A stretch of DNA of 9,395 nucleotides. Origin: an uncultured Persicitalea sp. (GTDB lineage Bacteria; Bacteroidota; Bacteroidia; Cytophagales; Spirosomataceae). The stretch spans positions 1-9,395 of the forward strand of contig CATMVR010000137.1 of assembly GCA_950075905.1 (NCBI GenBank), written 5' to 3'. The notes under the pieces are model-generated. The model did not search any database and was not told where the DNA came from. It saw nothing but the letters and a program-made list of their open reading frames with translations. Within the stretch, counting starts at the first letter, position 1; every line of letters starts with the position of its first letter. The translations under genes and the position numbers were made by a program. Shown one piece after another: positions 1 to 6,532 of the stretch.

Positions 1-157
1 GGGTATCGGTGGTCGCGCCGTCGTAGGTACCTTTGAGCAGCACGTTGGCTCCGGGCAGCGGTTGCCCCCGGCGATCACCGATTTTACCCCTGAGGATAGT
101 TTGAGCCGATAGGGAGGTGTGAATAAGAACAAGAAGGAACAGGTAGATACTTTTCAT
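1..157 (-). CDS. Exported protein with carboxypeptidase-regulatory-like domain, N-terminal part (runs off left edge)
   Basis: Only the first 52 codons are present; the frame is still open at position 1. It begins MKSIYLFLLVLIHTSLSAQ, a signal peptide with a likely signal peptidase I cut just before the Gln (SA|Q), as is common in Bacteroidota. Next comes a GKIGDRRGQPLPGANVLLKGT-like stretch, the typical start of a CarboxypepD_reg-like beta-sandwich (G-x-V-x-D-x-x-G-x-P-L-P-G-A-N-V). This domain is found at the N terminus of TonB-dependent receptors, including SusC types, and of other exported Bacteroidota proteins. What follows the domain lies outside the window, so receptor versus other exported protein cannot be decided. 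The gene is divergent from menB and has a perfect -7 element 31 nt upstream. The start codon is well supported by the signal peptide. Confidence 0.8.
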   Translation of the reverse strand, partial: MKSIYLFLLVLIHTSLSAQTILRGKIGDRRGQPLPGANVLLKGTYDGATTDT

Positions 158-187
158 GGCTAATGCTGTTTTGCGATTCTGATGAAA

Positions 188-195
188 CAAAACTA
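188..195 (-). promoter_or_regulatory. Bacteroidota -7 promoter element for the left-edge gene
   Basis: The minus strand reads TAGTTTTG, a perfect match to the Bacteroidota housekeeping -7 consensus TAnnTTTG. It is 30 nt upstream of the ATG at 157-155, giving a short leader of about 25 nt. No good TTTG-type -33 element is seen at the expected spacing, so the call rests on the -7 match and position. Confidence 0.5.
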
Positions 196-331
196 GCCGC
201 CTGCCAGCATCTGTGCACGCGTTTTCTGACGAAGCCCGGCTCTGAGCGGGATAAAACACGGTATTCAGGGAGTGAATTTGGCTACTGAGATCCCGCCCGG
301 CCGAGACTGGTTCTGACCCGATATTCAAACA

Positions 332-370
332 CAATGCCCCGTCGATGGTTCGTACATTTGCGGGGCATTG
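332..370. promoter_or_regulatory. 10-bp inverted repeat bracketing the menB -7 element (candidate operator)
   Basis: The arms CAATGCCCCG (332-341) and CGGGGCATTG (361-370) are perfect reverse complements separated by 19 nt. The menB -7 element lies at the right end of the spacer, so the left arm covers the -33 zone and the right arm the expected transcription start. Arm centres are 29 bp apart, close to three helical turns, which suits a dimeric or tetrameric DNA-binding protein. No U-run follows and no plus-strand gene precedes it, so a terminator is unlikely. The regulator is not identified. Confidence 0.5.
353..360 (+). promoter_or_regulatory. Bacteroidota -7 promoter element for menB
   Basis: TACATTTG matches TAnnTTTG perfectly. 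Transcription would begin near 366-368, leaving a leader of about 45 nt before the ATG at 413. This argues against the in-frame TTG at 368 as a start. No clear TTTG lies at -33. Confidence 0.55.
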
Positions 371-412
371 CTTACTTTTAAGCCCAGGAAAAAAACAGAC
401 CTTTCAAGAATT

Positions 413-1252
413 ATGAGTGATCTACAATGGCAGGTAGCCAAAGAGTACGAAGATATTACCTACAAGAAGCTAAACGGCGTGGCGCGCATTGCCTTCAATC
501 GCCCTGATGTGCGCAATGCCTTCCGACCCGGTACGGTGTTTGAATTGCTGGATGCTTTCGAGGATGCCCGCAACGATGGCAGCATCGGCGTAGTGCTGCT
601 CTCGGGCGAAGGCCCGGCCAAAGACGGCGTGTATGCCTTCTGTTCCGGCGGCGATCAGCGCTTCCGCGACAAGGCCGGCTACAAGGGCAATGACGGCCTC
701 GACCGCCTGAATATTCTGGAAGTACAGCGGCAGATCCGCTTCATGACCAAGCCGGTCATTGCCGTAGTACCCGGTTGGGCCGTAGGTGGCGGGCATAGCC
801 TGCATGTGGTGTGCGACCTGACACTAGCCAGCAAGGAGCACGCGATCTTCAAGCAAACCGACGCCAATGTGGCCAGCTACGACGCGGGCTACGGCTCGGC
901 CTACCTGGCGCGGCAGATTGGGCAGAAGCGCGCCCGGGAGATTTTCTTCCTCGGCCGCAGCTACTCGGCGCAGGAGGCCTTCGAGATGGGCATGGTAAAC
1001 GCCGTAGTACCCCACGATGAACTGGAAACCACTGCCTACCAGTGGGCGCAGGAGATTCTGGAAAAGAGCCCGATGGCGATCCGGATGCTGAAATTTGCCT
1101 TCAATCTGGTGGATGACGGCATGGTAGGCCAGCAAATTTTTGCCGGCGAAGCCACCCGCCTGGGCTATATGACCGACGAAGCCCGCGAAGGCCGGGATGC
1201 CTTTCTGGAAAAACGCAAGCCTGATTTTGACCAGTTTCCCAAGCATTCATAG
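413..1252 (+). CDS. menB: 1,4-dihydroxy-2-naphthoyl-CoA synthase (MenB), Asp-type
   Basis: A 279-residue crotonase-fold enzyme that closes the second ring of the naphthoquinone in menaquinone synthesis (o-succinylbenzoyl-CoA to 1,4-dihydroxy-2-naphthoyl-CoA) in the cytoplasm. Length matches the family (about 270-290). Visible hallmarks are SGGDQ (78-82, oxyanion-hole and substrate loop), GWAVGGGHSLHVVCDL (121-136), the active-site block QTD...SYDAGYGSAYLAR (148-167) and the C-terminal YMTDEAREGRDAFLEKR block, whose Tyr252 corresponds to the conserved tyrosine contributed across subunits. Asp150 in QTD marks the bicarbonate-independent class exemplified by the mycobacterial enzyme; enzymes such as that of E. 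coli have Gly there. Ser155 and Asp157 are also kept. The frame extends upstream to a TTG at 368, but that codon is at the predicted transcription start and the family N terminus fits ATG 413. No other men genes are in the window. Confidence 0.95.
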   Translation: MSDLQWQVAKEYEDITYKKLNGVARIAFNRPDVRNAFRPGTVFELLDAFEDARNDGSIGVVLLSGEGPAKDGVYAFCSGGDQRFRDKAGYKGNDGLDRLNILEVQRQIRFMTKPVIAVVPGWAVGGGHSLHVVCDLTLASKEHAIFKQTDANVASYDAGYGSAYLARQIGQKRAREIFFLGRSYSAQEAFEMGMVNAVVPHDELETTAYQWAQEILEKSPMAIRMLKFAFNLVDDGMVGQQIFAGEATRLGYMTDEAREGRDAFLEKRKPDFDQFPKHS

Positions 1253-1256
1253 ACTA

Positions 1257-1291
1257 CAAACGCTGACAGCGTTTTGAACGCTGTCAGCGTT
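1257..1291. terminator. Bidirectional hairpin terminator between convergent menB and deoC
   Basis: AACGCTGACAGCG (1259-1271) and CGCTGTCAGCGTT (1279-1291) are perfect complements; two more T-A pairs inside extend the stem to 15 bp around a 3-nt loop. It lies 6 nt after the menB stop and 8 nt beyond the deoC stop, so one structure can serve both transcripts. U-tracts are weak on both sides, so efficiency is uncertain. Confidence 0.7.
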
Positions 1292-1299
1292 ACGTTACC

Positions 1300-2061
1300 T
1301 CAGTACCCTGGCGTATCGTCGTCGGTAGATAGGGTACTTTCCGTAAAGTCATTGGTGTAGCGCTTTTTGGCTTCTTCGAGCATGGCTACCGTGGCCGTGG
1401 CTCCTACGCGGGTCACACCCCACTCGCGCACTTTCAGCAGGTCGTCGAGGGTACGTACTCCCCCGGCGGCCTTTACCTGCACACCCGGAGCGCTGTGGTG
1501 GCGCATGAGTTTGATATCGTGCTCGGTAGCCCCGAGGTAGCCATAGCGGCTGTCCTCGCCTTTTACAAAGCCGTAGCCGGTGGAGGTCTTGACAAAATCG
1601 GCCCCGACTTCGCTGCATAGTTCACACAGGCGGATCTTGTATGAATCTTCGGGCAGGTAGTCATTTTCAAAAATCACCTTCACAATAGCCCCGTTGGCGT
1701 GACTGGCTTCCGTCACGGCCTTTATCTCGTCGCGCACATAGTCCCAGTCCTGCTGCAACACTTTCCCGATGTTTACGACCATGTCGATTTCGGTAGCGCC
1801 TTCGCGGCAGGCCTGTATGGTTTCGGCTACCTTGATCTCCATCGTGCTGCTGCCGTGCGGGAAGCCGATGACGGTACCCACCAGCACCTCTGAGCCTTGC
1901 AGCCATGCTACCGCCTGCGCTACGGCGTAGGGCTTGATACATACCGACGCTACGTTGTACTGCCGGGCTATGTCGCATCCTTTTCGTAAGTCGGCGTCGG
2001 TCATCGTCGGATGCAGCAACGAATGATCGATCATCTTGGCCAGTTGAAGTATGAGGTCCAT
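1300..2061 (-). CDS. deoC: Deoxyribose-phosphate aldolase (DeoC)
   Basis: A 253-residue class I aldolase with a TIM-barrel fold. It cleaves 2-deoxy-D-ribose 5-phosphate to acetaldehyde and glyceraldehyde 3-phosphate in deoxynucleoside catabolism in the cytoplasm. The Schiff-base lysine is Lys158 in FVKTSTGYG; the second active-site lysine is Lys197 in VKAAGG; the proton-relay Asp93 is in EIDMVVNIGK. The N-terminal IDHSLLHP and central VGTVIGFPHG motifs are typical, and length is in the usual 220-260 range. The last residues (about 240-253, Asp/Thr/Ser rich) form a short tail beyond the barrel. It follows gntR on the same strand with a 222-nt gap filled mostly by an inverted repeat. No TAnnTTTG element is seen in that gap, so co-transcription from the gntR promoter is plausible. 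Confidence 0.95.
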   Translation of the reverse strand: MDLILQLAKMIDHSLLHPTMTDADLRKGCDIARQYNVASVCIKPYAVAQAVAWLQGSEVLVGTVIGFPHGSSTMEIKVAETIQACREGATEIDMVVNIGKVLQQDWDYVRDEIKAVTEASHANGAIVKVIFENDYLPEDSYKIRLCELCSEVGADFVKTSTGYGFVKGEDSRYGYLGATEHDIKLMRHHSAPGVQVKAAGGVRTLDDLLKVREWGVTRVGATATVAMLEEAKKRYTNDFTESTLSTDDDTPGY

Positions 2062-2072
2062 GTTTTATTGAG

Positions 2073-2274
2073 TGAATGAGAGATTTAGTGATTGAGAGAT
2101 TAAATGAATGAAATTTATGGTTTTTAGTTCTAAGCGACCGATGCTCAGCGGTTTGTAATTGTGTGTTATCTTATTGAAAAACGTGAGAAAAGCAGATCCT
2201 CCTCAACTACTAACCGCAGCGGTAGCCGCCATGAACACAGAACTCATTCTCTCAATCACTAAATCTCTCATTCA
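2073..2274 (-). repeat. Intercistronic inverted-repeat element A (octamer arms) between gntR and deoC
   Basis: The arms at 2073-2099 and 2248-2274 are perfect reverse complements over 27 bp, separated by 148 nt. Read in the direction of gntR-deoC transcription, the first arm parses into 8-nt units TGAATGAG, AGATTTAG, TGATTGAG, AGAATGAG (2274 down to 2243). The second, pyrimidine-rich arm begins TTCATTCA (2112 down to 2105) and stops 11 nt before the deoC ATG. The element starts 9 nt after the gntR stop, so it fills nearly the whole gap. The loop holds no convincing gene. Its first arm is clearly related to element B at 6410-6521. Confidence 0.85.
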
Positions 2275-2283
2275 TAATTAACT

Positions 2284-2991
2284 TTACTGATGATTACTTA
2301 TGGTATATTTCTCGGTATTACAATAGATAAGGCTGTATACAAAATAGTCGGGTACGTTAGTATGGTAGCGTCTATAAATCTGTACCAGGGGCGTCAGGGG
2401 TTTTATTTTAAAGTGAAAAGCAATGATTTCATCGGCCACGATGGCCCGTATATCCTGCTCAAAACTCTCAATATCTATATGGTACCTTATGTTCAACGTT
2501 TTGAACAATGAGCCATCGAGCAGGGGCTTGGTGCAAAAATCGTCCAGATTCTGGTTGGGCAGGTAGCTGTATTCCAGCATCACGGGGTCTTCGTCTACAA
2601 AGCGCACCCGCTCAAACATAATACACCCGGCTTCTTCCTCTTCGGGCGATAGCTTGTAAAAAAAACGCTCCGGCCAGGCCATCTCTATCGGAGCGCGCAG
2701 CATCATGGTCTTGGCGGCGTACTCGGCCCCCACTACTTCTGAGAAGCCCTTAAAGGACAGAATGCCCAGCGATTTCCGGGTAGCGCACACAATGCTACCT
2801 TTTCCTTTTACTTTTTTGATATAGCCTTCGTTGGCCAGTTCCATCAGGGCCCGCCGCACCGTCATTCGGGCAATCTTGTGCGTAGTGCTTAGTTCGTTTT
2901 CCGAGGGCAGCAGATCTCCCTCTTTAAAATTACCAACCTGAATCTGACTTTTTAAAAGGGCGTACAATTTTTGGTAATGAGCGGGTTCCAT
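2284..2991 (-). CDS. GntR-family transcriptional regulator, HutC subfamily (wHTH + UTRA)
   Basis: A 235-residue cytoplasmic DNA-binding regulator. Residues 5-70 form the GntR winged helix-turn-helix, with the typical GDLLPSENEL, ARMTVRRALMELANEGYI and GKGS wing motifs. Residues about 90-230 fit the UTRA ligand-binding domain of the HutC subfamily (CIMFERVRFVDEDPVMLEYSYLP is characteristic). Known UTRA ligands include sugar phosphates, urocanate and fatty acids; the ligand here is unknown. Length matches the subfamily (about 230-250). It is divergent from susC and precedes deoC on the same strand, so both are candidate targets. A HutC-like operator in its own promoter suggests autorepression. 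Codons near the C terminus are more AT-rich than those of neighbouring genes. ATG 2991 is chosen because the HTH domain starts right after it. Confidence 0.92.
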   Translation of the reverse strand: MEPAHYQKLYALLKSQIQVGNFKEGDLLPSENELSTTHKIARMTVRRALMELANEGYIKKVKGKGSIVCATRKSLGILSFKGFSEVVGAEYAAKTMMLRAPIEMAWPERFFYKLSPEEEEAGCIMFERVRFVDEDPVMLEYSYLPNQNLDDFCTKPLLDGSLFKTLNIRYHIDIESFEQDIRAIVADEIIAFHFKIKPLTPLVQIYRRYHTNVPDYFVYSLIYCNTEKYTISNHQ

Positions 2992-3026
2992 GAGTAGGTA
3001 AGTTGTACTGATAATCTAGATAGGCG

Positions 3027-3058
3027 CAAAGTAACGATGTATAGACAAGAATAGCAAT
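3027..3058 (-). promoter_or_regulatory. Likely gntR promoter (-7 and -33 elements)
   Basis: On the minus strand, TTACTTTG (3034-3027) matches TAnnTTTG at five of six fixed positions. ATTG (3058-3055) lies 20 nt upstream as a possible -33 element, the expected Bacteroidota spacing. Transcription would begin near 3020, about 30 nt before the gntR ATG at 2991. Confidence 0.4.
3038..3047. promoter_or_regulatory. HutC-type GntR operator
   Basis: TGTATAGACA contains GT-A-TA-G-AC, an exact match to the HutC-subfamily operator pattern GT-N-TA-N-AC. It is a near-palindrome with one non-complementary pair. It sits between the putative -33 and -7 elements of gntR, where a bound repressor would block RNA polymerase. 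Binding by the adjacent GntR protein is inferred. Confidence 0.5.
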
Positions 3059-3292
3059 TTATTTAATTAGCCTTCGCTATTTTATAAGAAATATTACAAT
3101 GAAAGGCAACTATATACTTTTATCATTAATAATTAACACAACCCTCTGGCTACTAAACTACTACTCCCAAAAGTATCAAACTGGCCTCTAAAAAATTTAT
3201 TTAAATAATAATGAAAAAAATAAGTATAATACTGTCATATTTACACTTATTAAATAATTCTTCTGAATCCATTATCCAGTTAAAACCATTAA

Positions 3293-3303
3293 CTTGTCTA
3301 TTC
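3293..3303 (+). promoter_or_regulatory. Second, weaker operator-like site before susC
   Basis: CTTGTCTAT (3293-3301) repeats 9 nt of the gntR operator region (minus strand of 3041-3049) in inverted orientation, about 250 bp away. GTCTATTC keeps five of six fixed bases of GT-N-TA-N-AC. It ends 1 nt before the susC start codon, so it could also be chance. Confidence 0.25.
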
Positions 3304-3304
3304 T

Positions 3305-6300
3305 ATGAGAAACTCTACCCGAAAATTTCAACACGTGTTCACCCTGCTGCTGGCGCTGCTGAGCCTGACGGTCTACGCGCAGGACCGAAGAGTGAGCGGC
3401 ACCATCACAGACGATGCCTCCAACCCCCTGCCGGGGGTAAGCGTAGTAATCAAGAATACCAAGCTTGGTACCACCACCGATGCCCAAGGAAAATTTCAGC
3501 TCAGTGTACCGGCCCAGAGTAATACCCTGGTTTTAAGCTATATTGGTTACACCTCCAAAGAAGTAACGATAGGTAACCAAAGCACCATCAACGTAGCTAT
3601 GGAAGCCAGTGAGGAAGCCCTGAGTGAGCTGGTAGTGGTAGGCTACGGTACGCAGAAGAAATCGTCCCTGACGGGGGCCGTGTCGTCAGTGACGCCCAAG
3701 GAGCTGAAAGCCCTGCCCGTCATTAGCGCTACCCAGGCTCTGCAGGGGCGCGTACCGGGGGTATCTATCCCCAACAACAGCGGCCCCGGCACCGAGCCAG
3801 TGGTGCGTATCCGGGGGGTAGGCTCCATAAGCCTCAATCCCAACCCGCTGTATGTGATTGACGGAGTACCCGCCGGGGGCCTCAACAATATTGACCCCAA
3901 GGACATTGAATCGCTGGAAGTACTGAAAGACGCCAGCGCGGCGGCCATCTACGGCTCACGGGCAGCCAACGGCGTTATTCTGATCACGACCAAGAAAGGT
4001 ACCCCCGGCAAGATGACCATCAACCTGGATTCCTACATAGGTACGCAGTCGGCCTGGCGTACGCTCGACCTCCTCAACCGCGACCAGTACATACAGTACG
4101 GCACGGCGCTGCTGACGGCCTCGGGGCAACCCGTACCGGGCCGCTTCAATAACCTGAACACGCCGGTGTACGACGGAGCTCCAACGACCTTTGCCCAGAC
4201 CGATACCGACTGGCAGGATGTAATGTTTCGCAACGCACCCATTACCGACAATCAGCTGTCTATCTCGGGCGGAACAAGTACCTCCCGCTTCTACACTTCC
4301 GTGGGCTATTTTGATCAAAAAGGAATTCTGCCCTATACAGACTACCACCGGTACAGCTTCCGGATCAACTCAGATCATAAGGTAAAGAAGTTCCTGACCA
4401 TTGGACAGACCTTGCTAGCCGCTACTGACAGGCAGACAGCCGAGCGCGACGGCGGTGGCCGTAGCCTCGTCATGAACATGATGCGGATGATTCCCTACTG
4501 GCCCGAGCGCGACCCAACCAAGATTGGCGGTTTCAGTACCACTGCCCAGGGACTTGACGCCACCGACCCCGAAAACCCCCTGCGGGTGGCGGAGCAGGAG
4601 CAGCAGTACCGGGTCAACACCGCTTTCAAACTTATCGGGACTATTTTTGCGGAGGTTCGCTTTACCGATTGGCTACGCTACAAGTTTACGGCGGGTACCG
4701 ATTTTGCCAGCACGCGCTTTAACGGATTTTTGCCAATCTACGACGATGGAAACCGCTCGCGGGTCAATGCCACAGTAGACGAAAGCCGAAACCAGTATTT
4801 CTCCACGGTGTTTACCAATGCGCTCACCTTTGAGAAAACCTTCGGCAAGCACTACGTGAATGTATTGGGGGTAGCTGAGCAGCAAAAATCACGGGCCAAT
4901 GGCCTTAGCGCCCAGGGACTTCGGCCCGACAATAACATTCAGGTAATTCAGGGAGTATCCAATCCCAATGGCTCCTCGTCCCGGTCAGAGAACACGCTGA
5001 TATCCTACGTAGGCCGCCTCAACTACGAGTTTGCCGGCAAGTACTTACTGGGCGCTTCCATCCGGCGCGACGGCTCCTCCAAGTTTGCACCCGGCCGCAA
5101 GTGGGGTACTTTCCCGGCGGTATCGGCGGGTTGGCGCATCAGCGAAGAAAGCTTCATGCAGGGCGTGAGCGCTATCAATGAGTTGAAAATCAGAGGTAGC
5201 ATTGGCCAAACCGGCTACAATGCTCTTGGCGATTACGAGTGGCAGCCATTGATCCAGGCTAACAATACCATTTATCCGTTTGGCAATCAGCGTCAGCTGG
5301 GCTCCTACTTCAACCGCCTGGGCAACAGCGACCTGAGCTGGGAGGTCACTACCATGAGTAACATTGGCCTCGATCTATCGCTGTTCAATAACAAGATCAA
5401 TATCACCTCGGAATACTACGTGCGCGAAACCGACGGCCTTCTCCTGAGCGTACCGATTGCCAACTCCATTGGGTATTCCAACAGCCCCCTGGCCAACGTG
5501 GGTAGTATGCGAAATCGGGGCTTTGAGCTGGCAGCGGGCTACACGCAGTCGGGACGCGACTTCAACTGGAATCTGACCGCTAACTTTGACGTCACCCGCA
5601 ATAAGGTGTTGAGCCTCTCTACGCCTTCTGCCAACATCAACGCGGGCGCAAATGGTGATTTTGGTGGCTTTGAAATTACGCGCACGGAAGCCGGGCAGCC
5701 GATTCAGTCGTTTTACGGCTGGGTGGTAGACGGGATTTTCCAGAGCGCCGAGGAAGTACGGGCCGCCAATGCCCTGGCCGGTGCGGGTAAATTCTACCAG
5801 AATGAAAAAACCGCCCCCGGCGATATCCGCTTCCGGGACCTGAACGGTGATGGAAAGATAGACCCCTCCGACCGTACCTACCTGGGCAGCTACATTCCCA
5901 AGTTCTCCTACGGACTCAACTGGTCGGGTAATTACAAAAACTTCGACTTCACGATGTTCTTCCAGGGTGTCTACGGCAATAAGGTTTACAATGGTACCAA
6001 GGTGATTGGTCAGGGAATGCTGCGGCTTTTCAACGCCAGTACCGAGGTACTCAACGCCTGGACCCCTCAAAATACCAATACCGATGTACCCAGGGCCGTC
6101 AGTGGCGATCCCAATCAGAACTCCCGCACCTCCGACCGCTTTCTGGAAGACGGCTCCTACCTGCGTCTGAAAAACCTCAGCGTTGGCTACACCGTACCCG
6201 GCGACAGAATCGGCAAGCTGACCGGAAACGTCCTCACCAAGGCCCGCATTTACGTATCGAGCCATAATTTGCTGACGTTCACCAAGTACACGGGCTACGA

Positions 6301-6406
6301 CCCGGAGGTTTCGTCCAAGTACGGCAACCTGCTCACCAACGGCATCGACTACGGCCAGTACCCACAGGCAAGAACGCTGATGGTGGGGGTTAACCTTGGA
6401 TTTTAA
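3305..6406 (+). CDS. SusC/RagA-type TonB-dependent outer-membrane transporter
   Basis: A 1033-residue outer-membrane beta-barrel that, with its SusD partner, imports oligomeric nutrients using TonB energy. The signal peptide is residues 1-25 (hydrophobic core VFTLLLALLSLTV, cut VYA|QD). A CarboxypepD_reg-like domain spans about 28-105 (VSGTITDD..PLPGVSVVIK). The SusC signature ELVVVGYGTQKKSSLTGAVS is at 108-127, followed by the plug with VRIRG (167-171), PLYVIDGVP (181-189) and IESLEVLKDASAAAIYGSRA (201-220). The barrel contains the family motif DLNGDGKIDPSDR (from 845) and ends in a Phe-terminated strand (VGVNLGF), as expected for BAM-dependent insertion. There is no STN domain, so FecIR-type anti-sigma signalling is not expected. 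Length is normal and the frame intact. Substrate cannot be read from the sequence. The start at 3305 is supported by the signal peptide directly after it. Confidence 0.95.
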   Translation: MRNSTRKFQHVFTLLLALLSLTVYAQDRRVSGTITDDASNPLPGVSVVIKNTKLGTTTDAQGKFQLSVPAQSNTLVLSYIGYTSKEVTIGNQSTINVAMEASEEALSELVVVGYGTQKKSSLTGAVSSVTPKELKALPVISATQALQGRVPGVSIPNNSGPGTEPVVRIRGVGSISLNPNPLYVIDGVPAGGLNNIDPKDIESLEVLKDASAAAIYGSRAANGVILITTKKGTPGKMTINLDSYIGTQSAWRTLDLLNRDQYIQYGTALLTASGQPVPGRFNNLNTPVYDGAPTTFAQTDTDWQDVMFRNAPITDNQLSISGGTSTSRFYTSVGYFDQKGILPYTDYHRYSFRINSDHKVKKFLTIGQTLLAATDRQTAERDGGGRSLVMNMMRMIPYWPERDPTKIGGFSTTAQGLDATDPENPLRVAEQEQQYRVNTAFKLIGTIFAEVRFTDWLRYKFTAGTDFASTRFNGFLPIYDDGNRSRVNATVDESRNQYFSTVFTNALTFEKTFGKHYVNVLGVAEQQKSRANGLSAQGLRPDNNIQVIQGVSNPNGSSSRSENTLISYVGRLNYEFAGKYLLGASIRRDGSSKFAPGRKWGTFPAVSAGWRISEESFMQGVSAINELKIRGSIGQTGYNALGDYEWQPLIQANNTIYPFGNQRQLGSYFNRLGNSDLSWEVTTMSNIGLDLSLFNNKINITSEYYVRETDGLLLSVPIANSIGYSNSPLANVGSMRNRGFELAAGYTQSGRDFNWNLTANFDVTRNKVLSLSTPSANINAGANGDFGGFEITRTEAGQPIQSFYGWVVDGIFQSAEEVRAANALAGAGKFYQNEKTAPGDIRFRDLNGDGKIDPSDRTYLGSYIPKFSYGLNWSGNYKNFDFTMFFQGVYGNKVYNGTKVIGQGMLRLFNASTEVLNAWTPQNTNTDVPRAVSGDPNQNSRTSDRFLEDGSYLRLKNLSVGYTVPGDRIGKLTGNVLTKARIYVSSHNLLTFTKYTGYDPEVSSKYGNLLTNGIDYGQYPQARTLMVGVNLGF

Positions 6407-6409
6407 TTT

Positions 6410-6521
6410 TGAATGAGTGATTGATAGAATGATAGAATAGCTTGGTGCTAAGATAATTACATAATCATTCGCTATTGTTCATTCACTCATTCTATCATTC
6501 TAACATTCTATCATTCTATCA
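6410..6521 (+). repeat. Intercistronic inverted-repeat element B (octamer arms) between susC and susD
   Basis: The first arm starts TGAATGAG (6410-6417) 3 nt after the susC stop and continues TGATTGAT, AGAATGAT. The second arm starts TTCATTCA (6478-6485) and contains an 8-nt tandem array: ATTCACTC, ATTCTATC, ATTCTAAC, ATTCTATC, ATTCTATC (6481-6520). The best stem pairs 6422-6438 with 6505-6521, 17 bp perfect, across 66 nt. The element ends 11 nt before the susD ATG. Compared with element A, its first arm matches A's octamers 1, 3 and 4 at 22 of 24 positions, with A's second octamer missing. susC-susD gaps are often shorter, so this looks like an added or regulatory module. Confidence 0.85.
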
Positions 6522-6532
6522 TTGAGATACAT

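Larger units (their letters stand above)
2992..3304. other. AT-rich divergent control region between gntR and susC
   Basis: 313 nt without a credible gene, much richer in A and T than the flanking coding DNA. Its left part holds the gntR promoter and operator and an 8-bp palindrome ATCTAGAT (3014-3021). No perfect TAnnTTTG exists in the susC direction; the nearest match is TACTTTTA (3115-3122), without a TTTG at -33, which would give a leader of about 180 nt. A second operator-like sequence lies just before the susC ATG. Confidence 0.6.

Noticed and set aside
368..412. TTG-initiated N-terminal extension of menB by 15 residues
   Set aside because: The TTG lies in the inverted repeat at the expected transcription start, and the MenB family N terminus fits ATG 413.
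2100..2247. Possible small gene or RNA inside the loop of element A
   Set aside because: Only very short frames occur, and no convincing promoter, conserved fold or terminator was seen. A GGAGGA on the minus strand has no start codon just after it.
3211..3522. Plus-strand reading frame starting MKKISIILSYLHLL, resembling a small signal peptide
   Set aside because: It runs 218 nt into susC in another frame, and the part beyond 3305 is low-complexity shadow sequence (His/Arg/Pro rich). The susC start with its own signal peptide is far better supported.
5375..6265. Long minus-strand open frame (296 codons) opposite susC
   Set aside because: It is antisense to an intact, clearly recognised transporter, has no recognisable domain, and is explained by the codon bias of susC.
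6404..6411. TAATTTTG, a perfect TAnnTTTG match overlapping the susC stop codon, as a susD promoter
   Set aside because: No TTTG lies at the right spacing upstream and the match is made largely by the stop codon and an AT-rich junction; susC-susD co-transcription is the usual arrangement.
6481..6520. Short tandem repeats as a possible CRISPR array
   Set aside because: Units are 8 nt with no spacers and no cas genes nearby; they form one arm of an inverted repeat.
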